A stretch of 64,000 bases of DNA from Haemonchus contortus. Lineage: Eukaryota; Nematoda; Chromadorea; Rhabditida; Trichostrongylidae. This document shows positions 1-12,500 of the stretch, in pieces (the first letter of the stretch is position 1; each line of letters begins with the position of its first letter). The stretch lies in assembly GCA_000469685.2 (NCBI GenBank), contig LS997562.1, positions 24,699,681 to 24,763,680 on the forward strand. Reading direction: 5' to 3'. The notes under the pieces were generated by a model. It had not been told where the DNA came from. It did not search any database and saw nothing but the letters and a program-made list of their open reading frames with translations. The translations under genes and the position numbers were made by a program.

Positions 1-579
1 TCAATGGTCAGATATCTTCATGAAAGCTCTGTACGGATAAAATGGATTCACTGAACTCTCTGGCTCGTGACATTGACAAATGGATACCTTAGTGGCGTCC
101 GCTCGTGGAAGTCGATGATCAACGGTGCGACAGGTGGTACAGGTGATGAGATGACGATCTTTACGCATCATAGTTTGAGACTCATTGAGAGATTGCGTTT
201 TCTGATATCCTGATATCCTGATATCAGTTGACAAATTATACGGCCACCAATAATTAGAAAATCGCGGTCAACTAGCCACCAGCTATCATCAACTGCTGCA
301 TCATTGCATCTATATGGATTCTCCTTGTTTCTTGCCATAATCTGTGAATCCACGTTGTTCTTTATGGTCCAGTGCAATAAGTCCTTATTCGGTGCTATCT
401 GATCTCGTACGTGTCAACGTCATTCAATCTCACCTGGTCGTTTACACTTTCATGGTCGCTTCTTTTCTTCTCAGGTCGCGTGATCCCGACACCATTTGCT
501 CCTAGCTCTCTAACCTGAGCCTCTTTGGGAGAGGCTTTACAATACTATGGTCTAGAGTTGATGGTCCTTAAATTTCTAG
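1..579. other. Upstream flank or intron of EFL1; no exon recognised
   Basis: No exon of the upstream EFL1 GTPase domain is recognisable here on the + strand, so this is read as intron sequence before the first visible exon. A short direct repeat of TGATATCC units lies at about 203-228. A short open frame on the - strand (1-234) has no family resemblance I can name. Confidence 0.5.
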
Positions 580-3500
580 GTGATTCAAGGCTTCATGCTC
601 GAGAATGATTCCACAGAAGCTATTGAGGAACTTGAAGCTGTTCTTTCTTTCGATCCGATTAAAGGTATTCATTGACAAGCTGTGAATGCTTCTGTTGAAA
701 AATGGTCCTCTTTCATTCAGGGAACGTTATCTTCTCCTCGGCAACTCACTGTTATGCGTTCGGAGTGGATGATTTCGCTGATATGTACGCTGAAAAGTTG
801 AAAATAGCTAAGTCAGAACTGACGAACGCTTTATTTGGAGATTTTTGTTTATCTAGTGGAAAAATTAAGGTAAGAATGGAGCGAAGATCTCATCATTTTA
901 CTCATAGTTCCTTTTCCAGAACGATGCTGCTCTCCGTGGCAAAAAGACATTATTCGTGCAACTTGTGTTGGAGCCGTTATGGGCACTCCACGATTGCGGA
1001 CTGGTTGATAATGACTTGCAAAAACTAATTAATATGATGGGTAGGTCCATTGATTGCTGATCGGAAGGGATGGTGAGAACTAGAGCCTATTCAGAAACCA
1101 CTCTAGCTTTTCGACCGTTGCGTCGTGATGAAGATATTTCCATTGCATTAAGCTGCGCCAGTACTTGTAGTTTGTTTGCTTGTCTCCTGCTTGGCATTCC
1201 TTTAACCCATTGACGACCATGCAGTCCACATGTGGACTGCACGTTTTCGGCCACGTGGGACCGTGCAGTCCACATGTGGACTGCAGTTGTATTTTTTTGT
1301 TTTGTTCATCTATATTTCCATTTTTTTACAATTTTTCTTCTCAAAACATTAGATCAGGTCTAAGTGAGACTACTTACAGCGTGGTCTTAGAAAATCTTTT
1401 AATTTTGCAATTGTAAAGGTGTTTTTTCGAAGGATTACATTACTTTGGTGAATTATTCGCTCGTTGAACAACTTCAAAAAATGAACTCTTCTGAAAGACG
1501 GTCGTCATTAGCATTTTCGCTGTTATCGACCAAAGGCAAAGCTCCCAACGCAACGCTAATAAAAGTTCCCCGAAGCGATTTCTGGTAATGATTTAACTCA
1601 TAATTGAATGAACACTAGAACGAGTGCCGGTCCCATAATAAAGACCAATAATCACTCAATGTGGGCATTTTTCCAAACCCATTTGAAGGAATATTCCTGA
1701 AAACTTATAATTTTCTCCTAAAAACCTGAAAAAGAGGTCATGCTGGATCGTGAAGTCCACAAAAGGGCTGCAGTCCGGGTGGACGAAAAGCGCGCCGGTC
1801 TCTCGCGGCGTTTTCCCGCAAAACGCAGTGGTCGTCAATGGGTTGAAGGCACAGTTCACGATATTTTCGGGTAATCCAGATTATGATGAAAAATGGAAGA
1901 TCAGATGGGAATTAGTGCGATGAAGGTGAAAAAACTGCTTTTTGACTCTGTTTTCGAACTTGCTCGGTGTTTTCGAAGTGGAAAAAGGCTTCGAGAAATC
2001 GATAAAAAGGGGGCTGGACGAGAATGAGACCAGAAGAAGAGGAGTGGGGCATTTGGATGAGCTATATAATGTGTGTCATTGCCTACATGAGGGTCCTGGT
2101 GCGGGTAGCTGACTACGGTAATCACAAATTCGTTCACCCATAATCATAAGTTGATAAAAACCGTCAGTACCAGCAAAGAAATGCCCACCTTTTTCAACCT
2201 CTTGGGTTAGGAAATTTAATAAAGGATCGCAGCAGCCAAAAGAATAGCAGAGAATAAAAGAAGATGGAAAAAGAATTGGCTCATCACTTGGCGATGAGCT
2301 GATTGTGTGTTGGTCCTAGAACGAATGTTGCGATCTGTATCGCCTCGACACTCGTCTGACGTGACATCGACCGAGGGGTGGGAACTCCGGTCGATCCAGT
2401 AACGGGACTGCCATTGCGCCCTAGCTGTTGAGCTTTGGGACTCGACAGCGTTCTTCCTATTACTCTTTTGAGCCACTGGGTATTCCTGGGAGGAGAACTC
2501 AGAAACCATTTTTATCGTGAACTGTGCCTTTAACTTCTCATCAGTTGGTAGAACTTGACTGACTCATTTACGCTTTAATCTTATTTCATTTCCATTTAAT
2601 CTCAAGTTGTTGAGTTCGAGATGAACGATTCCGATTATTTAGTCCTTATGTTTCCCAGAACGCGAACTTCATGAATTAGGGAGCTAAAAGATCTTTGAAA
2701 TGGGCAGATATCCCCACTCTCCCTGTTCACAAATCTTCTTTAAAGGATGGGATTCTTCCAGGTAAACTTGGAGTGACAATTAAATCTCGTCGCATTCTTG
2801 ACGCTTTTGATGAAGGTATGAGAACATGGCTCCCTCTGCCGGCCGCATGTTTCAAAGCGTGTGCTCGAGCGCCTTCTGCGCGAACTGCTTTCCGAAACAA
2901 TCATCGGTTAGTGAAAGAATTCGTCGTTTGTTGTTTTCTGAGGATTAGGAAACATTGAACAAGATTCTTCAGGATGCAGTACCTCGTGGGCAATAAGGAA
3001 ACCCACCCACTTGCTCAAGCTATTCAGGACTGCTCTCCAGAAGGTACTGTACTTTCTCGCAGCTCTCAAGTTGTAAATGGGGCTAAATATTCTTTTAGGT
3101 CCTACCGTAGCACTTGTTGTGAAATTTATCCGGTTCGAGGATCGTAAGCTAGCCGTATGCCGTCTTTTCAGTGGACGAATCATTACTGGAGCGAGTTTGC
3201 ATGTCCTAGGGCGAAAGGTGTGTGTTTGTCTTTTATGATGAGTACATGCGCTAGAAAAACCTCTTTAAGCAAGTGATGGATGGTTCGGAGATTTTAAAAG
3301 TGACCGTGGATGGTGTGTGGGCGTTGCGAGGTCGAGACTTGCTTCCTCTGGAGAAGGCCACGGCGGGAGCGATTTGCGCCATTGATGCTAAAGGGCTCAT
3401 ACAAGTGGGTACGCTTTTCTGTTGTGTTCCAATGCGTACATTAATTTCGCTTGCACGATTAAACTTGAGATTTAGATGCGTGAATCAAAAAATTTATTCC

Positions 3501-6500
3501 TTTGCGGTCCTTTTTTTTTACGGAAGGCGGTCGTTTGGCGCGGCCTTTCGCATCGCGCCGCCCATTCAGCGCGGTTTTTGAGCTGAACAACTCGTCCAGG
3601 CGATTCACCCCCCCCCTGACCGTGCTGGACGGCCAATCTACTGCGCATCCAGCTGATTCAGCCGCAGCTTTTTCGACATCAGTACAAAATGGATAAAAAC
3701 CTGACCATGCGGTGCTATCTTAATGCGTATTCAAACACTGGCTTTGAAGTGGATAAAAATTCTCAACTATTTTTTTTGCAGAATTCTACTTTATGCTCGG
3801 AAGCCGTCAGCGAAGGTTTGGATGTTGGATTGGAACAGGGAGAACCTTTGGTCAGGGTGTCAGTTAATACTGCAAATCTGGAGGATATGGACAATTTGAA
3901 AGAAGGTCTCAAAATGCTTTCGGTGCTGGACCCGAGTCTTCGGGTAAGAGCTGCTTGAATTCTGGTGCTCCGAACGTTTCGGAGTCAGGTTTTTTTCAAG
4001 TGTTGCCATATTCTTATTTCCTTCTAGTGGAAACGCAATGACATTTAAGGTGCTTGAGCTTGACAATGGAGAGTTGGCTATGGTTACTGCAGGTGAAGTT
4101 CATTTGCAGAAATGTCTGAAGGATTTGGAAGATATTGGCTTCACGGATTTAGAGGTAAGGCAAAGTGATTATCAAAAGTGCTCAGAAACGCTTGTGTTGG
4201 TTGCATCGATCTGTATTCGATGTCATACTGTAATGACACCCTCTTGCTGCTCTTCAAGACTCGTTCATTATAATCTCCAGTTCAGGTGTCGGAATAGCAT
4301 CTGTAGGTCAGCGTATTGAGAAGTTGCATAGCATGGGGAAGTGGAGGGGATCTTCGCAGATGTCGTGAACCCTAGTTGCCATGCAATGAACTGTTTGTGT
4401 TCTTTATGGTTTCCCCAACATAAGCTGTGTTGGTAATTTGGAACCTGAAGGAAAAACAGCTCTATAATTGTTCTTACCGTGAAATATCTGATGTTCTCCA
4501 AAGTTCGGCTTCCTATACGTACTCAACTATTCTTCCAAGTCGCATATGATTTCTTGTGAATAGGATATCATCACGCTTCATGAGAGTTCGGGAAGAATTT
4601 CTGTATGCTTCCCATTCTTTGATCATTTTCCGTCTGTATGGCAATGAACAATTATTTTCACTGTTTAACTTCAGGTATCGAAGCCAATTGTTCCATTTTT
4701 GGAAACAGTCGTTCCAGACACACAGCTGACGCTTGCTCAAATTCAAGATCAAATAACGGTACCTTCGTTCTCATACATTAGTGAACTTAGTTTTCGGGTA
4801 TTTCTGGGTATTGCTTCAATTTGCAATTTTCTTTGCTTTACCATAAGTCGTCCACACAAGTCTATTAGGGTGATGCATAATTATTGCGGATTTTCTCAAC
4901 AAATTTTGTTTAAAAAAGCGATAAAAATACTTAACTAAGAAATGTTCAAATAGTTACTCTGGGAGGTATCCACCATTTACGTCAAGCGTTGCTTCCCATT
5001 TGTTAGGAAGTCGGTTTCCTAGGGAGGAAGAATTTCCGGTTCTTGAAGGCGATCCACCCCTTGACATCGGCCATCAAGTCATCCATTTCGTCGTAAGTTC
5101 TGTTGCCTAGCCAATTTTTCAACGAACGGATGACGTGATAGTCCATAGAACTTCCTATCGGTGAGTATGACGGATTTAGGAGCAGATCTCATTCCCTACT
5201 TGGCTTCGAGTGATTGTTCCATCCCGAAAAGTTCGCTGAGATCGCGAAATGACTCTGCCACCTTCCAAACTTTCTCAAATTAGTAGAGCATAATGTGGCG
5301 ATTATGAAGGTGACATTTCAGATGCATTCTTTTGAGGAACGCGAGAGGATTATTTCTGTAATAAATACGAATTCAATAATCGAATTCTATCGAGAGAAAA
5401 GAAGCCGCGAAAAAATTCGCAAAAGTTACGCTTCAACCTAATAGTAGTACTGTCCTGTTATAGTGACAAACTACAACTTCCAACATTATCCTATGCTCTT
5501 AGAACCGCGCATTTGTTTACTTCTTTTTTTTATTTCCAATTTCACTGTGGGTGCAACACGGATCACTGGTCAGTCAAAATTGAATACGGTAGAAGCACAG
5601 CTTAAACATAGCAAGCAGCGCCATACATATATGTACATACAGTAGTGCTCAAACTTTTTTCATAGTGGAGCGAATAGCGCGAAATTTTGATATTTATCAC
5701 TAAAGCATATTTCACACTATCTAACACTTTGACTGTATAGCAGCAAGACCCACATAACTAAGTGCAAGGTGTTTGTGCGGTGGTAAATTCCACTGAAGAC
5801 AAGAATTGCGACATCTGCAATTATTAGTAACTTATGTGTGTTTTTTCCATCGTTGTTCGCTATTAGCGCTCATACACTTCAAACATAGCACAAAAAGTAA
5901 GAAATCCTAGATAAACCGTCTGTATTTCTAGTTGACTTTTAGTTCAAGCTCTTTGGGATATCTGGAACATGATCAGATTGCAGGTTAATAGTGGTGAGTT
6001 TTTACAATTTACCCATGCTATACATATTGAAATTTCGCACAGTTGGATTCAGTAGGAAATGGATTACAACTGCTTCAGTAACATTGAAAAAGCATTCGGA
6101 CAAACCTTTCGAGCGCTACTGTACATACGAGTCGAGTCGGCCGACTTACACCCAGTTTCACTCTCACCAAAACCAAGACGCTAACCTTACATCCAAGATG
6201 AATTGAAGAATTCCACGACTATCAACTCTTGTTGTTCTACCCTACTTGCATCCACTGCGAACCGATATGGAAGAGTATTAATGGCAGCTCAGAGAACATT
6301 GGCGTTGATATTCGATCTCAGGCTGAATCTGCCCTTTGCATGAAACACTCCCGAGCTCTTGATTCCCACTATTCATAATACTATATCATCCTCTACAACT
6401 CTAATAATATTTGTGCTAAAAGTGATGGCCACTCGTCAAGAGCTCTCGCCAACATTCAATTTTCCCCTTTAACCTCGACATTACTACTGTTCCACAACAT

Positions 6501-9500
6501 CAGTACAATCATTAATGTAATTTGGTGAAACTTCGGAAGAGGTTGAGAAATCTACTATAGAACAAGATCAGAAGCCATAATTTTTTCACCACCTTCAATC
6601 AATGGCCATTAATTACTGTGCCTCGTGATATTGACGAAAAATGGAACTAGCGGCTGAGACGAATGTGTATTTTAATGTTAGAATCACGATTTCGTAGACA
6701 GATTTTGCTGGTGTACTTGTCTGTCCGCTTGATACTGTTTGATGCTTCTACAGCAGTATTTATGATTCAGGAGTGCCGAGTACGTGGCGAATCGCTGCAT
6801 CTCCGTCTACGAGCAGTTCCATTGCCAGATGAGATAGTTAAGTTGCTGGAAGAATCTGCTGAAGTTTTGCATTTGATTAGAAGAGGCAACATCGAAGAAG
6901 GGTTGCTAGCTGATTTTAGGTATTTTAGCGGACCATTTGCTCTTGATTATCGTGCGTCTTACCACTTGAATTTTTCAGAAACAAGTTGTTGAGCGTTTGT
7001 GAAGATCATCTTCCTTCATGTCGAGGATCGTGGTGGTACAAAAAGAATAAAGCTGAGATTGCGGAGATGATCGATAAGGTATTATTTCGATTTGTTCGAG
7101 AATACTTACTACCCTCCTGAAGTTTTTTTTGTCAGATCTGGAGCTTTGGACCTGATCGAGCGAAAGCAAACATCCTCTTCAACGCGATTCCAGATTACCG
7201 GAGAAAGTCCATATGGGAGCCCAGTGAGTTTTCAAGAGCTGTTTCGATAAGAAGGAAAAACAGTTTTGATTGATTAACAGACTGGTTCTATTCCATGTTT
7301 TACTATATTTCCACGTCCCTTTCTTATTTTTTCAATTCTTTTACTAAAATTTGTTGCACTCTATGGGTACGAATGACGACAGGCAAAGAATGTGAGTAAA
7401 AAGTACAGTATTCAATGACTGAGTAAGAGCGAAATAGAACTATTGTACACTTTGACCTCCACCGAAATCATGAATCGTGTGCGTTCGTTTGCGACAAGGA
7501 CTTTATCCGATAACTTAGCAAATGCAAAAAACGCTGACCTACGTTCTCCCTTCTTTATCTAAACGCATTTAACAATCGCAATATATGGGCTGAGATGCTG
7601 TTGGATAAAGGCATAAGAATGAGGCTACAGATACGTACAAAGGAAACCAACCATCACTATGACGGCTATTGTCTAACCAGTTTGGCTAACGCGCGCAGTA
7701 TATGTCGATGGCCACTTATCCACGATGGAGTCATTCAGCGTAATGTTGGATAATCGGAATAAGATAGTTCTCTCTAGATTCGAACGCTGAACTGTTGATA
7801 GCATCACGCTTGGTATATTTGAGCACAGTTATTAGTGGTTGATCATAGCTCTGTCCACCTTAGTGCAAACCCTTTCCACAATAAACTTGACCACCCTTCT
7901 TTTGACTGCTCCAAACCATTTTTCCGCATTCCAGAAAGTTTTTGAAGAGATGAATTTTTGGTCCTAGCCCCGCTTCCATGTGCCAGTTAAGCCTCCTTCG
8001 AGGACTTAACTACATTTGTCCCAATTCCTCTTACCACTTTTTTCCCGCGTTCTAGAACGTTTCTGAACAGAGTTATGAAATTTTGATCCAAGCCCCGCCC
8101 ACTTTGGTGCTAACTCCGCCCACTTTGGGGATCTGACCACATTTGTTCTTTTACACCTTGACACCTTTTTGCCGCAGCCCAGCACGTTTCTGAATAGAGT
8201 TATAAATTTTTGATCTAAGCCCCGCTTGACCACATTTTTTCTTTTACACCTTGACACCTTTTTGCCGCATCCCAGCACGTTTCTGAACAGAGTTATAAAT
8301 TTTTGATCTAAGCCCCGCCCACTTTGGTGCCAACCCCGCCCACTTTCGGGATTTGACCACATTTGTTCTTTTACACCTTGACACCTTTTTGCCGCATCCC
8401 AGCACGTTTCTGAATAGAGTTATAAATTTTTGATCTAAGCCCCGCCCACTTTGGTGCCAACCCCGCCCACTTTCGGGATTTGACCACATTTGTTCTTTTA
8501 CACCTTGACACCTTTTTGCCGCATCCCAGCACGTTTCTGAACAGAGATAAATTTTTGATCTAAGCCCCGCCCACTTTGGTGCAAGCCCCGCCCACTTTGG
8601 TGCAAGCCCCGCCCACTTTCGGGAGTTGACCACATTTGTCCCATTACCTCTAACCACTTTTTTCCCGCATTCTATAACTTTTCCGAACGAAGTTACACTA
8701 ATTTTTGAAAAGTAGCTTTTACCTAAACGCACGACCCCCCCCTCGTGGGCGGGGCTTCGCTATACTTATGCATGCTCAGCACGCATAAGGCCTTGCTCAC
8801 TCTTTTTATTTTTTTCCCTGGCCTCGACGCCTTCGTTAAATCGAGTTATGAATCTCTGTGGAAAGTACCGCCCACTGCGAGAACGCTCCGCCCACCGCCG
8901 GTGAGTTTCCTTTATTCTGATTGTTGACCCATCCCTCACCTATGCACATTTTTCCCGGTGTCTGGAACATCATGAGACCGAATTAGAAGAATTAGTCCAT
9001 GACCCCGCCCAATCCTGGCGCACGCCCCGTCCCTTGGGGCGGAGCTCCGACAGGCTCACATGTGCTCTGTTGCACTTACCCTATGCTCAACTCATTCAAA
9101 ACTTGACCCGACTTCTCCAGGTGTTTCCTTACGTTATATCGAATTTCCGTACAAACAAACAGACAGACAAACAGACAGACAGGCAGAGCGCTTTATATAT
9201 AGTAAGGATCATTGAAAACAGGATACTCCAAAGCTATCGTGAACTCTGCCTTCGAGTATCTTTTTATAAGCCTCCGCGAAGCAGTTATCCTAAACTACGC
9301 CGCCTTCATGATGCGCATGCACTACACAACAATCTGGTCGTGCTCACGCATAACACACTGCGCCCTCTGGCGTGCTTTGTTCACCGAACATCGTCTACTA
9401 CAGGTTTTCCAACAACGTGCAGTTCAATTCTTTCGTAGTCACTTGAGGGAACCTGTCAAGAAGAGAGGATAGACTTTTCACAGAAGAAATTTTCGGAATC

Positions 9501-12500
9501 ATCCTTCTAACTATTGTATCTAAAATATAATATTAGGTTGGGAGATAAGTCCTGCAACACAGAACATGTTCCTCCAGGAAAAAACCGAATCTTTCCAAAT
9601 GTTTTCGCGCCCGATTGCTATAAAGTCGTGAAAAGGTTTCTCATGAATTACGCCGTCTGACCATGAACTACGCCTGTCTGACGAGACGAACAGAATGCAC
9701 TTGGCTGAATCTCTTCTACTTCGTCCTAATCGAAAAGACTTACGAGACATTGTGACCGGAGATGAGAGCGGGGTGCCTTACTACCATACACGTGGGTTGC
9801 GTTAGGTGAAAAGCCACCTACGGAGCCTAAAGTAGACCTTCATGAGAAGAAGGTTTTATTGTGTCGCTGGTGGCTGCGGTGGAATGATCTATTGGGATAT
9901 GCTGTACAGTGGCACTACAGTGACGGCCACAGTCTACGCTAATCTGTTGCAAAAATTGGCCAACGTAATGCGAGAGTTACGCCGAAAAGACTCAATGTTT
10001 TCCTACTTCACGATAACGCACGCCCGGATGAGGCCAACGAAACCCATCAAAAAATTATGGGACTTGGATACGAAGTACTGTTGCATCCGGCTCACTTACC
10101 AGATCTAGCGCTTTCTGGTCATCACCTGTTCAGAGCGCTGAGGAAGCATCTAGGGGACAAAAGATTTGATGATCGTCGTCATCTCGAAAATGAAATCGAT
10201 CACTTTTTTTCGTCGTTTCCGAGAAGCTGCCCGAAAGATGGGCACATGTCCTAGATAATAAAGGTGACTATATTGTAGATTGAAGGTATCGTATAAAGGA
10301 ATATAAAGTTTAAAAAATCGTTCGAAGTGTTGCAAGACTTATCTTCCAACCTAATAAATTACCAGTAACTACATCTTCGGAATGGAGTTTATCACTAGTT
10401 ATTACTTGTCTTGCATTGTGATAATGTACACTTTAGAGTCCGAGATCGGTGTGCGGCCATTCGATCAGGCAGTTATGACCGGTTTTGAGCTTTTTGTCAC
10501 AGCAGGTCCACTTTGCCACGAAGTGATGAGAGGTGTTGCGGTTATTATTGAAGAATGGACTGTAAATGAAGAGGTTTATTAGTTCATTGTGTTCTTTGAT
10601 ATGGTCATGCTAACTATGGTGTGCTGTCAAGGATTCTGCGATTGCCGGCCAGTTGATGACAGTGGTTCGTGACACATGCAGAGCGGCTGCGAAAAAGTTG
10701 GCGCTCCGACTAGTAGCAGCGACTTATCGGTAGTTGTTACGTTTCGATTGCGAAATTTTTATTGTGTTTTCACACGGAATTTCGTCTTGAATCTTTCTAA
10801 TCCCATAAGCCTGCGTTGTATGCAGGCACTATTTCGGCTATGAAGTCATTACCTTTACAATTCAGTTTGACAGGAACAGAAATTCAATAATCCGTCAATG
10901 AGACTGCAAAGTCGGGATCCAGGATTGAATTGGGAAACTTGACTTTGGGGGTTGACGTTACATCATATTGCCCGAGAAACTCGTTTTGGAGGGTTATTCC
11001 AGGAGGAAAGAAGAGTAGAAAACTTTGAAAAACGTTTTGACTCGATGTTTTGTTGATTGCTATAATTTCGTCGCAGTACGCGATAAGAAAGTCCCATCAG
11101 GCTGTCGAGTCGCTTGTAACACTTTGTTCTTGCAGAGGATTTGAACCCATACTTGTGCTTCCCATGTACCATGTTCACTATATCTAAAGCTACCGATACC
11201 CCGCTTGCCCTTGCCTCCCTAACGGCTTTTAGCAGTCACACGTTCAACGTGATGAGCCTATATCGGCATCGGCTGGTAAGCTATCGCTAGAGAGCCAATG
11301 GGAAGGGGAGGAAAAGTGGCGTTGCGGTGTAGGGCGTGAAGGGCACGGTACCCGTAGGGCACAAGCACTGGTGGAGCCCCGTTCGAGGTTGAAGTTTTGC
11401 CGATAACACACGGTGTAGGTTTGATTTTGCAAAGAAAGCGGATTCATTGGAGACAGCTCTACGCAATAGTTGCCATTCAGTTGTGTTTGGAAAGAAAATG
11501 GGAACGGCCTTCACCCAATGAAGGGAAGATGTTAGTTTCAAATTGCTTCTATTTAAGGTGTACAGTTACTACCGCCAGTCAAGCTCTTGGGAAAGTCCAC
11601 GCTGTGTTGGCGCAACGGAAGGCTAAGGCAATCAACTTTCATTACTTTTTTGTAAAATTAATGTTATAATACTATGCAGCTTAATGATGGCTAAAACGAT
11701 CTATAACACTTGATTTTCACAATTTCCAATTAGCATATTGTTTCTATACGTTCAGCACATAATTGTAGTGTTTTGTTTGCGATGTTTCTATGTTCCAGGT
11801 ACTGAATGAAGATATCAATGAGGCGACAGGACTATTTGAAGTGACAGCGTTGATGCCGGTTGTGGAATCGTTCTCATTTTGCGATCATCTACGAAAAAAT
11901 ACATCGGGAATGGCCAGCGCTCAGCTTGAGTTCAGTCACTGGCAGCTCATTGATGAGGTGAGCTACTGGAGACGACATCCATGTCTATTCATTCATTCTT
12001 GGGACAATGACTCAGAAAAGGAACTAGCGCCAAGCCTTTGGGCTAAGCTTTCGTTTTAACTCACACATTTGAACGCTCACTCCTTCCTCTGCATAGATGG
12101 GGGTTGATATGGTGAAGAGAAGAGCACACGTCATTGTAAGTCGAATGCGCATTTCAAAAGGTCAGCGCGTCTCATTCTACTTTCATGATGCCAAGGTCAA
12201 GTCGGAATGCCCTGCTGAGCCCTCGTCCATCTTTTCAAAACAAATTATACATTCCTCACCACAAAATATTCGAAGAATTGCTCGCGCTGCGAATGTGAAG
12301 GCCAGGGTCTCAATGAAGGGAACGCAACCATAATAGACCACTGATACTCAAATAGGACGACACATGTGCTGGAGACTGCGAAGCTTTAGTTTGAAGTTGT
12401 TCATCCAAACGATAATCATCCATTTAAGACTAAATTTTCTTCTTCATTGGGTTTACACTCACACCAACTTTCCTTGAATTGTACAACAAAATTAGCGAAC

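Noticed and set aside
4038..4154. Starting the EFL1 exon at 4028 or at the ATG at 4038
   Set aside because: From 4028 the phase gives an early stop. The AG at 4048-4049 keeps phase 0 and aligns [17 protein letters not shown] with the family.
8006..8732. - strand frames with repeated [15 protein letters not shown] peptides, also at 15299-15514
   Set aside because: They are read through the 127-bp tandem units, differ in frame between units and have no start context or introns.
7900..9200. CRISPR-like array of regularly spaced repeats
   Set aside because: Units are contiguous tandem repeats without unique spacers, in a eukaryotic intron.
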